Assembly (NCBI RefSeq): GCF_000144405.1
Contig: NC_014371.1
Coordinates: forward strand, 558,001-622,000
From: Prevotella melaninogenica ATCC 25845
Lineage (GTDB): Bacteria > Bacteroidota > Bacteroidia > Bacteroidales > Bacteroidaceae
Length of the DNA stretch: 64,000 nt
Direction of reading: 5' to 3'
In this document: piece after piece, positions 1 through 8,512 of the stretch
Layout: every line of letters begins with the position of its first letter
Position numbering within the stretch: the stretch's first letter is position 1
Notes under the pieces: generated by a model
The model's input: only the letters and a program-made list of their open reading frames with translations
The model's database searches: none
Told to the model about the DNA's origin: nothing
Made by a program: the position numbers and the translations under genes

Positions 1-697
1 CCTGTGTCATACCAAGAGCATCTGCATAAACAAGCACCTGACCGTCTGTACCATTACCAGCACCGATACCTATCGTTGCAGCTTTTACCATAGAAGTAAC
101 CTTTGTGGCTAAAGATGCAGGAACTTTCTCAAGGGTGATAGCACTGACACCTGCAGCATCAAGCGCAAGTGCATCTTCTATAAGTTTCTCAGCTTCTGCG
201 TCGTCTTTGGCACGTAGTCCATATCCACCAAACTTATGAATACTTTGTGGAGTAAGACCAAGATGTCCAATAACAGGAATGCCAGCATCAACTATTCCTT
301 TAACAGTATCAGCAATCTCCTTACCACCTTCCATTTTGAGTGCACCTGCACCAGTTTCTTTTATAATACGAATAGCATTGCGAATACCATCTTCACGACT
401 TATCTGATAAGAACCGAATGGCATATCACAAACAACAAGACAACGCTGACATGCACGTACAACAGAACGTGCATGATAAATCATCTGTTCAACAGTAATA
501 GGAGTTGTGTCTTGATTACCTGCCATCACATTCGATGCAGAATCACCCACAAGAATACTGTCGATTCCTGCGGCATCAATAATTCCTGCTGTCGTAAAGT
601 CATAGGCAGTCATTTGAGTAATCTTCTCCCCCGCTGTCTTCATTTCCAATAATGTTTTTGCAGTAACTTTCTTCTTATCTGTTGTTAAATATCCCAT
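1..697 (-). CDS. panB: 3-methyl-2-oxobutanoate hydroxymethyltransferase, C-terminus cut by window edge
   Basis: PanB adds a hydroxymethyl group from methylenetetrahydrofolate to 2-oxoisovalerate, making ketopantoate, the first step of pantothenate synthesis in the cytoplasm. Reading the minus strand from the ATG at 697 gives 232 residues with the family signature TAYDFTTAGIIDAAGID at about 30-46, the metal-binding GDS at 51-53, CDMPFGSYQ near residue 90 and GHLGLTPQ near 145; the frame is open to the window edge. A TAACTTTG promoter element at 788-795 lies 91 bases before the start, so it has its own promoter although the HAD gene upstream runs the same way. The partners panC and panD lie far away at 57633-58838. 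The identification is secure; only the last 30-40 residues are missing. Confidence 0.95.
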   Translation of the reverse strand, partial: MGYLTTDKKKVTAKTLLEMKTAGEKITQMTAYDFTTAGIIDAAGIDSILVGDSASNVMAGNQDTTPITVEQMIYHARSVVRACQRCLVVCDMPFGSYQISREDGIRNAIRIIKETGAGALKMEGGKEIADTVKGIVDAGIPVIGHLGLTPQSIHKFGGYGLRAKDDAEAEKLIEDALALDAAGVSAITLEKVPASLATKVTSMVKAATIGIGAGNGTDGQVLVYADALGMTQ

Positions 698-787
698 AAT
701 CACTTTTATAATTCAATAGTCCAATCCTTTCCATTTTATTCTTTATAAGCAAATATGATTTTGAACCTTGACTTTTGTTTCGGGCTG

Positions 788-795
788 CAAAGTTA
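788..795 (-). promoter_or_regulatory. Bacteroidetes -7 promoter element for panB
   Basis: On the minus strand this reads TAACTTTG, the Bacteroidetes sigma-ABfr -7 consensus TAnnTTTG, followed by GCAG. It would place the transcript start about 80 bases upstream of the panB ATG. The -33 element is not clear. Confidence 0.5.
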
Positions 796-802
796 CTCCT
801 TT

Positions 803-1435
803 TTAATGGTCTGACAAAGTAAAACCATCATAATTACTAATAACCTCCTTTGTGTAAGGTTCTATTTCAGCCACAGAATTAGTCGTAGCAAGACCTATTA
901 CACGTGCTCCTGACGCAATTCCCGAACGCAATCCATTAAAGCTATCTTCAAAGACAATGCATTCTTTAGGTGATACACCAAAACGAGCAGCAGCCTTAAG
1001 GTAACAATCAGGTGATGGTTTACTCTCTTCAAAGTCTTCAGAGGTTAAGATCTCGTCAAAGTATCCTTTAAATTCTGGATCCTTATTATAAACATTCAGC
1101 ATCTTCTCAAGGTTAGAACTCGTAACAACAGCAGTCTTTATACCTTTACTTCTAATATCTTTTACAAAGTCCTCGAAGCAAGCAATATAATTAAAAGACA
1201 TATTCTGTTCGTATTCATAGAGAAGTGTAGTAACTTCTTTCTGTTTATCTTCGTCTCCAGTAAAATACTTATCGTATATCTGAACAAGTGTCTGTCCTTT
1301 AATAATATGCTCAAAATTATCAATGTTAGGACGAAGTCTTTTATCCAAATTTCGCCAAAACAAGGTGTATAAAGGCTCTGTATCGAACACAACTCCATCC
1401 AAATCAAACAAACAAGCTTTTACCATTTTCCTCAT
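803..1435 (-). CDS. HAD-superfamily hydrolase, beta-phosphoglucomutase-like
   Basis: This is a cytoplasmic haloacid-dehalogenase-fold phosphatase or phosphomutase of subfamily IA with a helical cap. Visible motifs are FDLDGVVFDTEP at 10-21 (nucleophile D11 and acid D13), VVTSSN near 103, the lysine in ESKPSPD near 138, and VFEDSFNGLRSG near 161 carrying the magnesium-binding aspartate. The 210-residue length is usual. The motif set resembles beta-phosphoglucomutases and small sugar-phosphate phosphatases; the substrate cannot be told from sequence. The ATG at 1435 is followed by a second Met three codons later (M4), which is equally possible. Its promoter overlaps that of the divergent lipoprotein gene. 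Family is firm, substrate unknown. Confidence 0.85.
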   Translation of the reverse strand: MRKMVKACLFDLDGVVFDTEPLYTLFWRNLDKRLRPNIDNFEHIIKGQTLVQIYDKYFTGDEDKQKEVTTLLYEYEQNMSFNYIACFEDFVKDIRSKGIKTAVVTSSNLEKMLNVYNKDPEFKGYFDEILTSEDFEESKPSPDCYLKAAARFGVSPKECIVFEDSFNGLRSGIASGARVIGLATTNSVAEIEPYTKEVISNYDGFTLSDH

Positions 1436-1456
1436 TTATTATTATATATTATAATG

Positions 1457-1485
1457 CAAAGTTACAAAAACTTTTCGTAACTTTG
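1457..1485. promoter_or_regulatory. Back-to-back divergent -7 promoter elements
   Basis: Minus-strand TAACTTTG at 1464-1457 serves the HAD gene and plus-strand TAACTTTG at 1478-1485 serves the lipoprotein gene at 1496. The two identical -7 elements are only 13 bases apart, so each promoter's -33 region would lie across the other's -7 and start region. Confidence 0.55.
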
Positions 1486-1495
1486 TAGCCTATAT

Positions 1496-2266
1496 ATGAC
1501 AAAGAAGTTATTTACAATATTTGCTTTTTCCACAATGCTAATATTCATTATGAGCAGTTGTGAACGCAAGTCATCAGCACCAAAGAAGTTGGATATCCCA
1601 ACAGCTGTCGTTTCTGTAGACACTGTAGCTCGTCTTTCAGATGCAATACAATGTCATGTACATGTAGATTTCACTTACTTAAAAGAGAGTAAACATGCTG
1701 CTGTCAATGATTCTTTACTCAGAATGGGGCTTTTACAACCAGACTATTTCGCTATCAATAACGATAAACTCACTCCTCAAACTGCTATTCCATCCTTTGG
1801 AAGGCAGTATATAAAGCAGTATATGGAAATAGCTCAGCTTATTCGCCAGAAAGAGAGAGATAAAAGTCAACTCATTGGGGAGCTAACTATCAAGACAGAA
1901 TTAAGAGCTGCTGCGGACAAATATATTACTGCCTTATCACATATTGCCATTAACAATGGCAATGGTCAGCTTACAAAGTATACGATTGTACGTAATTTTA
2001 ATCCCCAAAACGGCAAACTTATCACACTTCAAGACCAATTTGGTAAGGATTATAAAGAAACGCTAACAAAGGAAATCATTGCGCATTTAGCAGAGAAAGA
2101 GGACCTTGAGAAAGATGATATAGCAGGATTACAAGCAAAGGGTTATTTCATTGGTATAGCCCCCTACCCTGCAGATAACTTCATTCTTACAGATGATTCA
2201 ACTGTATTCATCTATAGCCCAGGTGAGATTAGTCAGAAAGAAGTTAGAGTTGCTATCGACAACTAA
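1496..2266 (+). CDS. DUF3298-type lipoprotein
   Basis: A 256-residue lipoprotein. The N-terminus has basic residues, a hydrophobic stretch at 5-18 and a lipobox-like MSSC with the acylated Cys at 22. The C-terminal third resembles the DUF3298/RsiV-like fold seen in Bacteroidetes envelope proteins: a central ITLQDQFG segment and a closing pattern in which FILTDDSTVFIYSPGEI precedes the end. The rest looks like the DUF4163-type N-terminal part. No catalytic motif is visible. It starts 11 bases after a -7 promoter element, so the leader is very short. A role in the envelope or peptidoglycan is only an inference from the family's presence in secreted proteins. Confidence 0.7.
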   Translation: MTKKLFTIFAFSTMLIFIMSSCERKSSAPKKLDIPTAVVSVDTVARLSDAIQCHVHVDFTYLKESKHAAVNDSLLRMGLLQPDYFAINNDKLTPQTAIPSFGRQYIKQYMEIAQLIRQKERDKSQLIGELTIKTELRAAADKYITALSHIAINNGNGQLTKYTIVRNFNPQNGKLITLQDQFGKDYKETLTKEIIAHLAEKEDLEKDDIAGLQAKGYFIGIAPYPADNFILTDDSTVFIYSPGEISQKEVRVAIDN

Positions 2267-2281
2267 CATTCTCTATGACTT

Positions 2282-2289
2282 TATTTTTG
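2282..2289 (+). promoter_or_regulatory. -7 promoter element before rsmG
   Basis: TATTTTTG matches TAnnTTTG and lies 27 bases before the rsmG ATG, in the 50-base gap after the lipoprotein gene. Confidence 0.4.
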
Positions 2290-2316
2290 TACCACTAAAC
2301 CTCATACAAAAAGATT

Positions 2317-2940
2317 ATGATTGAAATTATAAAGAAATACTTTCCTCAACTTACTCCAAAACAGGAAGAACAATTTGCAGCGCTCGATGCACTATACCAC
2401 GACTGGAATGCAAAAATTAATGTCATTTCGCGTAAAGATATTGATAATCTTTATGAGCATCATATTCTTCATTCATTAGCTATCGCAAAATGTATAAACT
2501 TCCGTGAAGGTACAAACGTCCTTGACTTTGGTACTGGTGGAGGCTTTCCTGGTGTTCCTCTTGCTATCTTCTTTCCTGAAGCCAACTTTAAACTCATTGA
2601 TGGTACAGGTAAGAAAGTAAGAGTTGCACAGGAAGTTGCTGATGCAATTGGCCTTGAAAATGTCCTCCCTTCTCACTTACGTGGAGAAGAAGAGAAAGGT
2701 AAGTTTGACTTCATTGTATCACGTGCAGTGATGCCACTACCTGATTTAATGAAGATTGTCAAGAAGAATATTGCATCAGACCAACATAATGTTTTACCAA
2801 ATGGTGTAATTGTTTTAAAAGGTGGAAACCTTGATGAAGAACTGAAACCATACAAAAACATTGCTGAAAAAACTGAACTTTCACAATGGTTTGATGAAGA
2901 ATGGTTTAAGGAGAAATATCTTATTTACGTACCTGGATAA
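2317..2940 (+). CDS. rsmG: 16S rRNA (guanine-527-N7)-methyltransferase
   Basis: RsmG (GidB) methylates N7 of G527 in the 530 loop of 16S rRNA using S-adenosylmethionine; loss is known to give low-level streptomycin resistance in other bacteria. The 207-residue protein shows the family N-terminal helix, NVLDFGTGGGFPGVPLAI at about 67-84 as SAM motif I, IDGTGKK as motif II and VSRAVMPLPDL near 133-143. Length and motif order match GidB. It sits before an MBL hydrolase and ruvC on the same strand with gaps of 68 and 25 bases, and may be cotranscribed with them. Function is confident. Confidence 0.95.
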   Translation: MIEIIKKYFPQLTPKQEEQFAALDALYHDWNAKINVISRKDIDNLYEHHILHSLAIAKCINFREGTNVLDFGTGGGFPGVPLAIFFPEANFKLIDGTGKKVRVAQEVADAIGLENVLPSHLRGEEEKGKFDFIVSRAVMPLPDLMKIVKKNIASDQHNVLPNGVIVLKGGNLDEELKPYKNIAEKTELSQWFDEEWFKEKYLIYVPG

Positions 2941-3008
2941 TCCTATCCCTTACGCTTCTATAATATAATTCGTCTTCATTATCAACCATTTATATTCAAA
3001 TATCACTT

Positions 3009-3653
3009 ATGCTTAAAATCCAAACTTTTGAGGTTAATCCTCTTCAGGAGAACTGCTATGTTGTCAGTGACGAAACGAAGGAATGTGTTATTATTGATTG
3101 TGGCGCACTTACCGAAAGCGAACAGAACTCTATCATTGATTATATAAAAGGAGATGGGCTAACACCTGTCCACAATCTTGGTACCCATGGCCATCTTGAT
3201 CATCACTTTGGTGATGCTGCTCTTCTTACTGCTTTCAACCTCCAGCCAGAGGTTTCTGAAGGCGATAGTGTATTTATAAATAATCCAAAGCAGGCAGCTG
3301 CACAGATGCTGGGAATGCAACTGAACTATGACTTGCCTGCTGGTGATTTAAAACTAACAGACAAGCAAATTATATCATTCGGTTCACACACCTTTAAGGT
3401 TATGCATACTCCTGGACATTCTGGCGGTTCAGTATGTTTTTATTGTGCAGAAGAGAATGTCATCTTTACTGGTGATACCTTGTTTAAAGGAAGTATTGGT
3501 AGAACAGATTTCCCTGGAGGTAGTATGTTTCAGATTATTAGTAGTCTTCGAGAACTTGCACAACTTCCCGACACTACTATTGTTTATCCTGGGCATGGAC
3601 CACAGACATCTATCGGTTTCGAGCTATCTCATAACCCTTATATGGACCGATAA
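3009..3653 (+). CDS. Metallo-beta-lactamase-fold hydrolase, glyoxalase II-like
   Basis: A 214-residue cytoplasmic MBL-fold enzyme. The zinc motif reads THGHLDH at 59-65, followed by HTPGHSGGS near 132-140, FTGDTLFKGSIGRTDFPGG near 156 and a C-terminal YPGHGPQT. This is the short YcbL/GloB-like type, lacking the C-terminal helical substrate domain of full-length hydroxyacylglutathione hydrolase. The natural thioester substrate is uncertain; Bacteroidetes generally lack glutathione, so classical glyoxalase II activity is doubtful. It sits between rsmG and ruvC. The fold is firm, the substrate unknown. Confidence 0.88.
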   Translation: MLKIQTFEVNPLQENCYVVSDETKECVIIDCGALTESEQNSIIDYIKGDGLTPVHNLGTHGHLDHHFGDAALLTAFNLQPEVSEGDSVFINNPKQAAAQMLGMQLNYDLPAGDLKLTDKQIISFGSHTFKVMHTPGHSGGSVCFYCAEENVIFTGDTLFKGSIGRTDFPGGSMFQIISSLRELAQLPDTTIVYPGHGPQTSIGFELSHNPYMDR

Positions 3654-3678
3654 AACACAAGTAAAATAATTCCTCAAG

Positions 3679-4254
3679 ATGAAAACAAGAAGTTCACAAC
3701 CCGAAAAGATACTACTTGGTATCGATCCTGGCACTAATGTGATGGGATATGGTGTGCTACGTGTCTGTGGAAATAAAGCTGAACTTGTTGTCATGGGTGT
3801 CATTGACATGCGTAGGGAGAAAGATGTATATCTCCGATTAGGCAGAATATTTGAACGTGTAACAGGTATTATCGACGAATATTTACCCGATGAAGTAGCC
3901 GTCGAAGCTCCTTTCTTTGGAAAGAATGTACAATCAATGCTGAAACTTGGACGTGCGCAAGGTGTTGTTATTGCTGCTGCTATTAACCACGATGTCCCTA
4001 TTCAAGAATACGCACCATTGAAAATTAAAATGGCAATCACGGGAAACGGCTCAGCCTCTAAGGAACAGGTTGCTGGTATGTTACAAAAGCTATTACATCT
4101 ACGTGACGATCAAATGCCTCATTTTATGGATGCTACGGATGCTGTTGCAGCAGCTTATTGTCATTTCTTACAGATGAGTCGGCCAGAAACAGATGCAAAA
4201 CACTATGGGTCTTGGAAAGATTTTGCGCGCAAAAATGCGGACAGAATAAGATAA
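3679..4254 (+). CDS. ruvC: Crossover junction endodeoxyribonuclease RuvC
   Basis: RuvC is the dimeric nuclease that cuts Holliday junctions moved by RuvAB. The protein has 191 residues with [15 protein letters not shown] at 13-27 (catalytic D16), [11 protein letters not shown] near 74 (catalytic Glu), and the C-terminal [12 protein letters not shown] carrying the last acidic pair. The start was chosen at the ATG 25 bases after the MBL gene stop; E. coli RuvC is 173 residues and lacks the first few residues seen here. ruvA and ruvB are not in the window. Function is secure. Confidence 0.95.
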   Translation: MKTRSSQPEKILLGIDPGTNVMGYGVLRVCGNKAELVVMGVIDMRREKDVYLRLGRIFERVTGIIDEYLPDEVAVEAPFFGKNVQSMLKLGRAQGVVIAAAINHDVPIQEYAPLKIKMAITGNGSASKEQVAGMLQKLLHLRDDQMPHFMDATDAVAAAYCHFLQMSRPETDAKHYGSWKDFARKNADRIR

Positions 4255-4374
4255 ACAAAACTCCTCACACAGTTGTATTTATTCATGAACACAGTGATGT
4301 ACATTAAACCTATAAAACTTCAATAACGTCAAAGATAACAACTAAAACAACACAAGGATTTAAGTATCAAGCGT

Positions 4375-4890
4375 ATGAAAAATAGAATAATAGCTCTTTC
4401 ATTCCTACTCGCATCTGTACTTACGGTGAATGCCCAGCAGGAGCGTGTATCGAAACAACTATATGCAAGTGCTTACAAGATAGCAACTGACAGTAAAGAA
4501 GATGTAAACGTGCGCAAAGCAGCTTCCTTTAAAGTTGACGCAATTACCTATCTTAATACTCGAACATTATCTGCTCTTGTTGATACAACGAAGCAACTTT
4601 CTACTAAGGATATTGCTCATCTCAACGCACAACTTGACTCTATGGCTTATTATATGCATGAGTATGTTAATCTCTTTACGAAAGAGTATGCACGTGCTGA
4701 CAAGCAAAAGAGAAAAGAGCAAATTCTCAAGATATTCCGTGATGCAAGTATTAATCACCCACTCTACAATGACCCTGATAAGAATCTTGTTTTGGTATAC
4801 TTCAATAGTGAGGACTATCTTACTCAGTTCTCCCTCGATACCGACTGGATTAAAGCATTGGCAGAAGTGAAAAAGAAGTTGGCTGAGTAG
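4375..4890 (+). CDS. Secreted protein of unknown function
   Basis: Not recognised as a named family. The 171-residue product has a clean signal peptide at 1-20 ending VNAQ, then a largely helical, charged body rich in Lys, Asp and Thr, with a KRKEQILKIFRDAS helix near 120. A run of Asn/Asp around 130-140 (NHPLYNDPDKN) precedes a C-terminal helix with the Asp-Trp pair. No catalytic motif is apparent. It is followed 30 bases later by another unknown gene and these two are probably cotranscribed. The periplasm is the expected location. Confidence 0.6.
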   Translation: MKNRIIALSFLLASVLTVNAQQERVSKQLYASAYKIATDSKEDVNVRKAASFKVDAITYLNTRTLSALVDTTKQLSTKDIAHLNAQLDSMAYYMHEYVNLFTKEYARADKQKRKEQILKIFRDASINHPLYNDPDKNLVLVYFNSEDYLTQFSLDTDWIKALAEVKKKLAE

Positions 4891-4920
4891 TACAAATTCA
4901 ATCTTTTAAGATACATAACA

Positions 4921-5466
4921 ATGCAAGACGAACAATTAAGATATTCATTTGAAGACAAATTCAAAGAGGATTTGACAACTTATCTACAAGGGAAACAACT
5001 TGTAGATAATATGTTGCCAGATATTACAGACATGGAAGATAAGTGGTTGGGGATTGCTGAAGCTTACTTACCTGATGGTATGCGAGAGTTTGCCAACTAC
5101 CCTACCGTCTCCCTTGGTTGGATGATGTACATCGGTATGGCAATAGCTAAATATTGGGATGAAGACTGGGGGTTGTATAGTAAGGTAGAGAATCTCTACA
5201 CTTATCTACGCGATCGTATTGATTATGACCACATGGATGACTATATTTGTGAGAAAGTTCTACTTCTTTCTACTGAAGAACATAAGGATATTGCTGCTAT
5301 TGTAGGAAAGTGTGCAGCACGAACCAATAGCTTACTCCGTCATCTTCCTATTGCACCAGGTAGTAGTGATGCCTTTCAAGCATATGTGGCAGCACTTCAC
5401 CAAATGTATTATATGGGTGCAGCCATACAGTTAAAACGTATGGGCTATCACATGACAAAAATATAG
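4921..5466 (+). CDS. Conserved cytoplasmic protein of unknown function
   Basis: A 181-residue protein without signal peptide. It is acidic at the N-terminus and aromatic-rich in the middle (SLGWMMYIGMAIAKYWDEDW near 60-80), with a C-terminal helix containing HQMYYMGAAIQLKRMGYH. The pattern suggests an all-helical soluble or membrane-associated protein. I recognise it only as a hypothetical protein type common in Bacteroidales. Its stop is 3 bases before the left terminal repeat of the element at 5469-5670, so that element provides its 3' flank. Confidence 0.6.
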   Translation: MQDEQLRYSFEDKFKEDLTTYLQGKQLVDNMLPDITDMEDKWLGIAEAYLPDGMREFANYPTVSLGWMMYIGMAIAKYWDEDWGLYSKVENLYTYLRDRIDYDHMDDYICEKVLLLSTEEHKDIAAIVGKCAARTNSLLRHLPIAPGSSDAFQAYVAALHQMYYMGAAIQLKRMGYHMTKI

Positions 5467-5468
5467 TT

Positions 5469-5670
5469 TTAACCCAAATCGGTCATTAGAGCCTAAACAT
5501 ATTTTGTTTTAATATCGAGCAGGTTGTTTGGCTTTGGAACGCAGGCGTAGTGGGCTACGTCAAGTTACAAAGAAGGACAAGATACCGATAAGAAAATTAA
5601 GGATGTTAGGAAACAATACCACAGTAATAAGAATCATACATATTGTGCCCTAATGACCGATTTGGGTTAA
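5469..5670. mobile_element. MITE-like element, copy 1 (202 bp)
   Basis: The left end 5469-5492 and the reverse complement of the right end 5647-5670 are identical at 23 of 24 bases (ttaacccaaatcggtcatta at both tips). TTAA at each tip may be part of the repeat or a duplicated target. The interior has no reading frame of useful size. A shorter, diverged relative lies at 34709-34809, and shared interior sequence next to the right end (CAATACCACAGTAA versus TAATACTACAGTAA) confirms they are related. This structure fits a non-autonomous transposable element; the mobilising transposase is not in the window. Confidence 0.6.
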
Positions 5671-5824
5671 AGCAAAACACACCTTCTTTATTATAATAGA
5701 CAGTCCTATTTAATAACCCTATTCGGTCTAAGATTATAAAGATGAGCTTAAGATACATCATATTTATAACGATGTCTTAGCCTTTTCAACTTACCTGCAG
5801 ACGCTTAGCACACATCGTGCGAAT

Positions 5825-5848
5825 GCCCCGCACATGTTGTGCGGAGGC
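5825..5848 (+). terminator. GC-rich hairpin, possible terminator
   Basis: GCC-CCGCACA, loop TGT, TGTGCGG-a-GGC forms a 10-bp stem with one bulge, followed by TTTATAT. It could end transcription from the 4375-5466 genes. Confidence 0.45.
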
Positions 5849-5968
5849 TTTATATCAATCGTTATAAGCATTTACCTTCTTACTAATTATAAACAAAAAA
5901 GCAAGAACTTATTGTTTTAATATAATAGAAAAGCATCTTTACAGCTTTTAAATGATTCCCAATGAACA

Positions 5969-6010
5969 TAAGAAAACAGGGACACCCGATGAGGTGTCCC
6001 TGTTTTCTTA
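5969..6010. terminator. Bidirectional intrinsic terminator after PBP1A
   Basis: Arms 5969-5986 and 5993-6010 pair perfectly over 18 bases (core AACAGGGACACC) around a 6-base loop, with A-tract and T-tract flanks. It lies 36 bases past the stop of the minus-strand PBP gene and can serve both strands. Confidence 0.85.
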
Positions 6011-6045
6011 TATATCTATCAACGTCTAAAGATAGATATTATCAC

Positions 6046-8349
6046 TTAGAAGTACTCTTCTTGTATACCATTAACATTGATAGTGTCAGCCGTCTCACAA
6101 GGATTAAACTTAGCAGGAATAGCAAACTTAGTACCTTGATTATATCCTAATCGTTTGTCAGCATAAACACGCTGCATAAAGTAAGCCCATACTGGCAAGG
6201 CAGTTGTAGCACCTTGACCCATTGATGTGTGGTCGAAGTGGATATCACGATCTTCACCACCAACCCAGCAACCGCTGACAAGTTCTGGTGTAATACCCAT
6301 AAACCAACCATCCGAGTTATTGTTTGTTGTACCCGTCTTTCCACCAATATCAGCTGTAAGATGGTAAGCGTAACGCAAACGACTACCTGTACCACCCTGA
6401 ATAACGGCACGCAACATATCTATCATTTGATAAGAACTTACCTCTGAAATAACCTCTGTCATCAATGGTTGGAACTTAGCAATGACGTTACCATGGCTAT
6501 CTTCAATCTTAGTTACAAAGAGCGGAGCACAACGAATACCACCATTAGCAAACGTTGTATAGGCACTTGCCATCTCACCAACAGAAGCCTCACAAGGTCC
6601 AAGACATAACACCGGACTTGTATTCTTATCAATATCAGGATTGTTCAATCCAAAGTCATGTAGAATGCTTACGAACTGAGACGGACCGAGGAGGTTAATC
6701 AGATACGCTGAAATCCAGTTGTTAGACTGTTGTAAAGCCCAGCGCAAAGGGACCTCTTGACCATAACGAGCACGTGAACCATTGCGAGGAGTCCATCCAC
6801 CATAAGTGCGCTGTACGTTTGGGGCAAGTGTACAAGGAGTCATACCATTCTGCATTGCAAGTGCATAAAGGAATGGTTTTATAGTTGAACCAACTTGACG
6901 ACGACCACCCATCACAACATCATACTTGAAATGTTGATAATCAATACCACCTACATAAGCCTTAACAGCGCCCGTATGTGGGTCCATACTAACAAAGGCT
7001 GAACGGAGGAATGACTTATAGTAACGTATTGAGTCGATTGGCGTCATTACCGTATCAATATCACCATGGTATGTAAAGAGCGTCATCTCATGTGGTGTAC
7101 GGAAACTACGTCTAATCTCATCAGGTGTAGCTCCCTGCTCTTTCAAACGCTGATAGCGTAGTGTCTGGCGACAGGAGCGATTCAATATCTCTTTAATCGT
7201 ACGACGTGATATATTAGATGAGAATGGAGCATTCTTCTTATAATGCATAGCCTGATTGAACTGTGACTGTAAGTATCCACCTACATGCTTACGCACAGAC
7301 TCTTCAGCATACTGCTGCATACGTGTATCAATGGTCGTGTAGATACGTAAACCATCAGTATTCACATTATAAGGCTCACCATTACGCTTCGTATTCTTAT
7401 TACACCAGCCATAAAGTGGATCCTGCTCCCATGCAATTGAATCAAGAACAAACTGACGATTCTGCCATGACTGATAATTCTCACGCTCCGGTTTCTTTGC
7501 CATCATGTATTGACGAAGGAATGCTTGGAAATAATCACCTGCACCACTCACTGGCTTTGACCTCGTAAAATGAAGTCCTAAAGGACGCTGTGACAATTCT
7601 TTATATTCATCTTTCGTTACATAGCCAGACTTAACCATCTGCATTAAAACAACGTTGCGACGTTGCAAACAACGCTCTGGATGACGAAGAGGATTGAACA
7701 TTGATGGGTTCTTGCAAAGTCCTACTAACATAGCAGACTCTGTCACCGTCAACTTACGTGGTTCCTTATTGAAATAGACGTTAGCAGCTCGCTTGATACC
7801 AACAGCATTATGAAGGAAATCAAAATAATTGAAATACATAGCAAGTATCTCTTCCTTCGTGAAGTAACGTTCCAACTTCACTGCAATAATCCACTCAATA
7901 GGCTTCTGCAAAAGACGTTCTACTGTGCTGTGTGCCTTCTCAGAGAAAAGCTGTTTAGCAAGCTGCTGTGTGATTGTAGAACCACCTCCAGCACTTGCCT
8001 GTCCCATCACACCACGCTTCACAACAGCACGTCCAAGGGCTATAAAGTCAACACCTGAATGTTCATAGAAGCGTTCATCTTCTGTCGCAACAAGGGCATG
8101 AACAAGGTGTGGCGACAGTCCATTATAGTCGATTGCCACACGATTATTGTTATCCGCGTTCCAAGTACCGATAAGTTGTTGGTCTGAAGAATAGACTTGC
8201 GAAGCAAACTTATCTATAGGGTTAGACAATTCATCCATATCAGGCATGTACCCTACCCATCCGTTCCATACAGAGATGAAGAATACGAAGACCAAGCCCA
8301 AGATGGCAAGAAGTGACCCCCAGAGGAAATGTACAAAGTGTCTTCTCAT
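6046..8349 (-). CDS. Penicillin-binding protein 1A-type bifunctional transglycosylase/transpeptidase
   Basis: A class A PBP that polymerises lipid II and cross-links peptidoglycan; 767 residues, one N-terminal membrane anchor at about 7-30. The GT51 domain shows the catalytic-Glu motif EDERFYEHSGVD at 90-101 and GGGSTITQQLAKQLF at 121-135. The transpeptidase domain has the Ser in GSTIKPF near 485, SNN near 535 and KTGTTNNNSDGWF near 670. The reading frame can be extended 7 codons to a TTG at 8370, but that codon is part of the -7 promoter element at 8368-8375, so the ATG at 8349 is the start. Followed by a strong terminator, it appears monocistronic. Confidence 0.95.
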   Translation of the reverse strand: MRRHFVHFLWGSLLAILGLVFVFFISVWNGWVGYMPDMDELSNPIDKFASQVYSSDQQLIGTWNADNNNRVAIDYNGLSPHLVHALVATEDERFYEHSGVDFIALGRAVVKRGVMGQASAGGGSTITQQLAKQLFSEKAHSTVERLLQKPIEWIIAVKLERYFTKEEILAMYFNYFDFLHNAVGIKRAANVYFNKEPRKLTVTESAMLVGLCKNPSMFNPLRHPERCLQRRNVVLMQMVKSGYVTKDEYKELSQRPLGLHFTRSKPVSGAGDYFQAFLRQYMMAKKPERENYQSWQNRQFVLDSIAWEQDPLYGWCNKNTKRNGEPYNVNTDGLRIYTTIDTRMQQYAEESVRKHVGGYLQSQFNQAMHYKKNAPFSSNISRRTIKEILNRSCRQTLRYQRLKEQGATPDEIRRSFRTPHEMTLFTYHGDIDTVMTPIDSIRYYKSFLRSAFVSMDPHTGAVKAYVGGIDYQHFKYDVVMGGRRQVGSTIKPFLYALAMQNGMTPCTLAPNVQRTYGGWTPRNGSRARYGQEVPLRWALQQSNNWISAYLINLLGPSQFVSILHDFGLNNPDIDKNTSPVLCLGPCEASVGEMASAYTTFANGGIRCAPLFVTKIEDSHGNVIAKFQPLMTEVISEVSSYQMIDMLRAVIQGGTGSRLRYAYHLTADIGGKTGTTNNNSDGWFMGITPELVSGCWVGGEDRDIHFDHTSMGQGATTALPVWAYFMQRVYADKRLGYNQGTKFAIPAKFNPCETADTINVNGIQEEYF

Positions 8350-8367
8350 AATTGTGAAAATATTATG

Positions 8368-8375
8368 CAAAGATA
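8368..8375 (-). promoter_or_regulatory. -7 promoter element of the PBP1A gene
   Basis: Minus-strand TATCTTTG followed by GCATAAT matches TAnnTTTG. It ends 18 bases before the ATG at 8349, giving a leader of roughly a dozen bases and ruling out the upstream TTG start. Confidence 0.6.
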
Positions 8376-8469
8376 ATGTAAATCAATGGATAAGCAAAAT
8401 AAATAGATGTTTTTTTGATATAGGTGGATATTTCCCTTTCTATAGTTCGTTGATTAGAAAATAATAATG

Positions 8470-8477
8470 TACCTTTA
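8470..8477 (+). promoter_or_regulatory. Probable -7 element before pyrB
   Basis: TACCTTTA deviates by one base from TAnnTTTG; a TTG-containing tract (TTCGTTGATT) lies about 18-20 bases upstream as a possible -33. The pyrB ATG is 35 bases downstream. Confidence 0.4.
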
Positions 8478-8512
8478 CCAACAGAAAAGAACTAAAACAT
8501 CACAAAACAAAA

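Larger units (their letters stand above)
5467..6045. other. Gene-free gap with TIR element, hairpin and terminator
   Basis: 579 bases with no supported gene. It holds, in order, a 202-bp element with terminal inverted repeats (5469-5670), about 150 bases of AT-rich sequence with nothing recognised, a GC-rich hairpin at 5825-5848, and an 18-bp-stem terminator at 5969-6010. Confidence 0.8.

Noticed and set aside
236..652. 138-codon frame on the plus strand
   Set aside because: It is antisense to panB, whose motifs are clear on the minus strand; composition is not protein-like.
7263..7568. 101-codon frame opposite the PBP1A gene
   Set aside because: Shadow of the PBP coding sequence; His/Ser-rich low-complexity composition typical of antisense frames.
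8350..8370. TTG-initiated extension of the PBP1A frame
   Set aside because: The TTG overlaps the -7 promoter element, so it would not be in the transcript.
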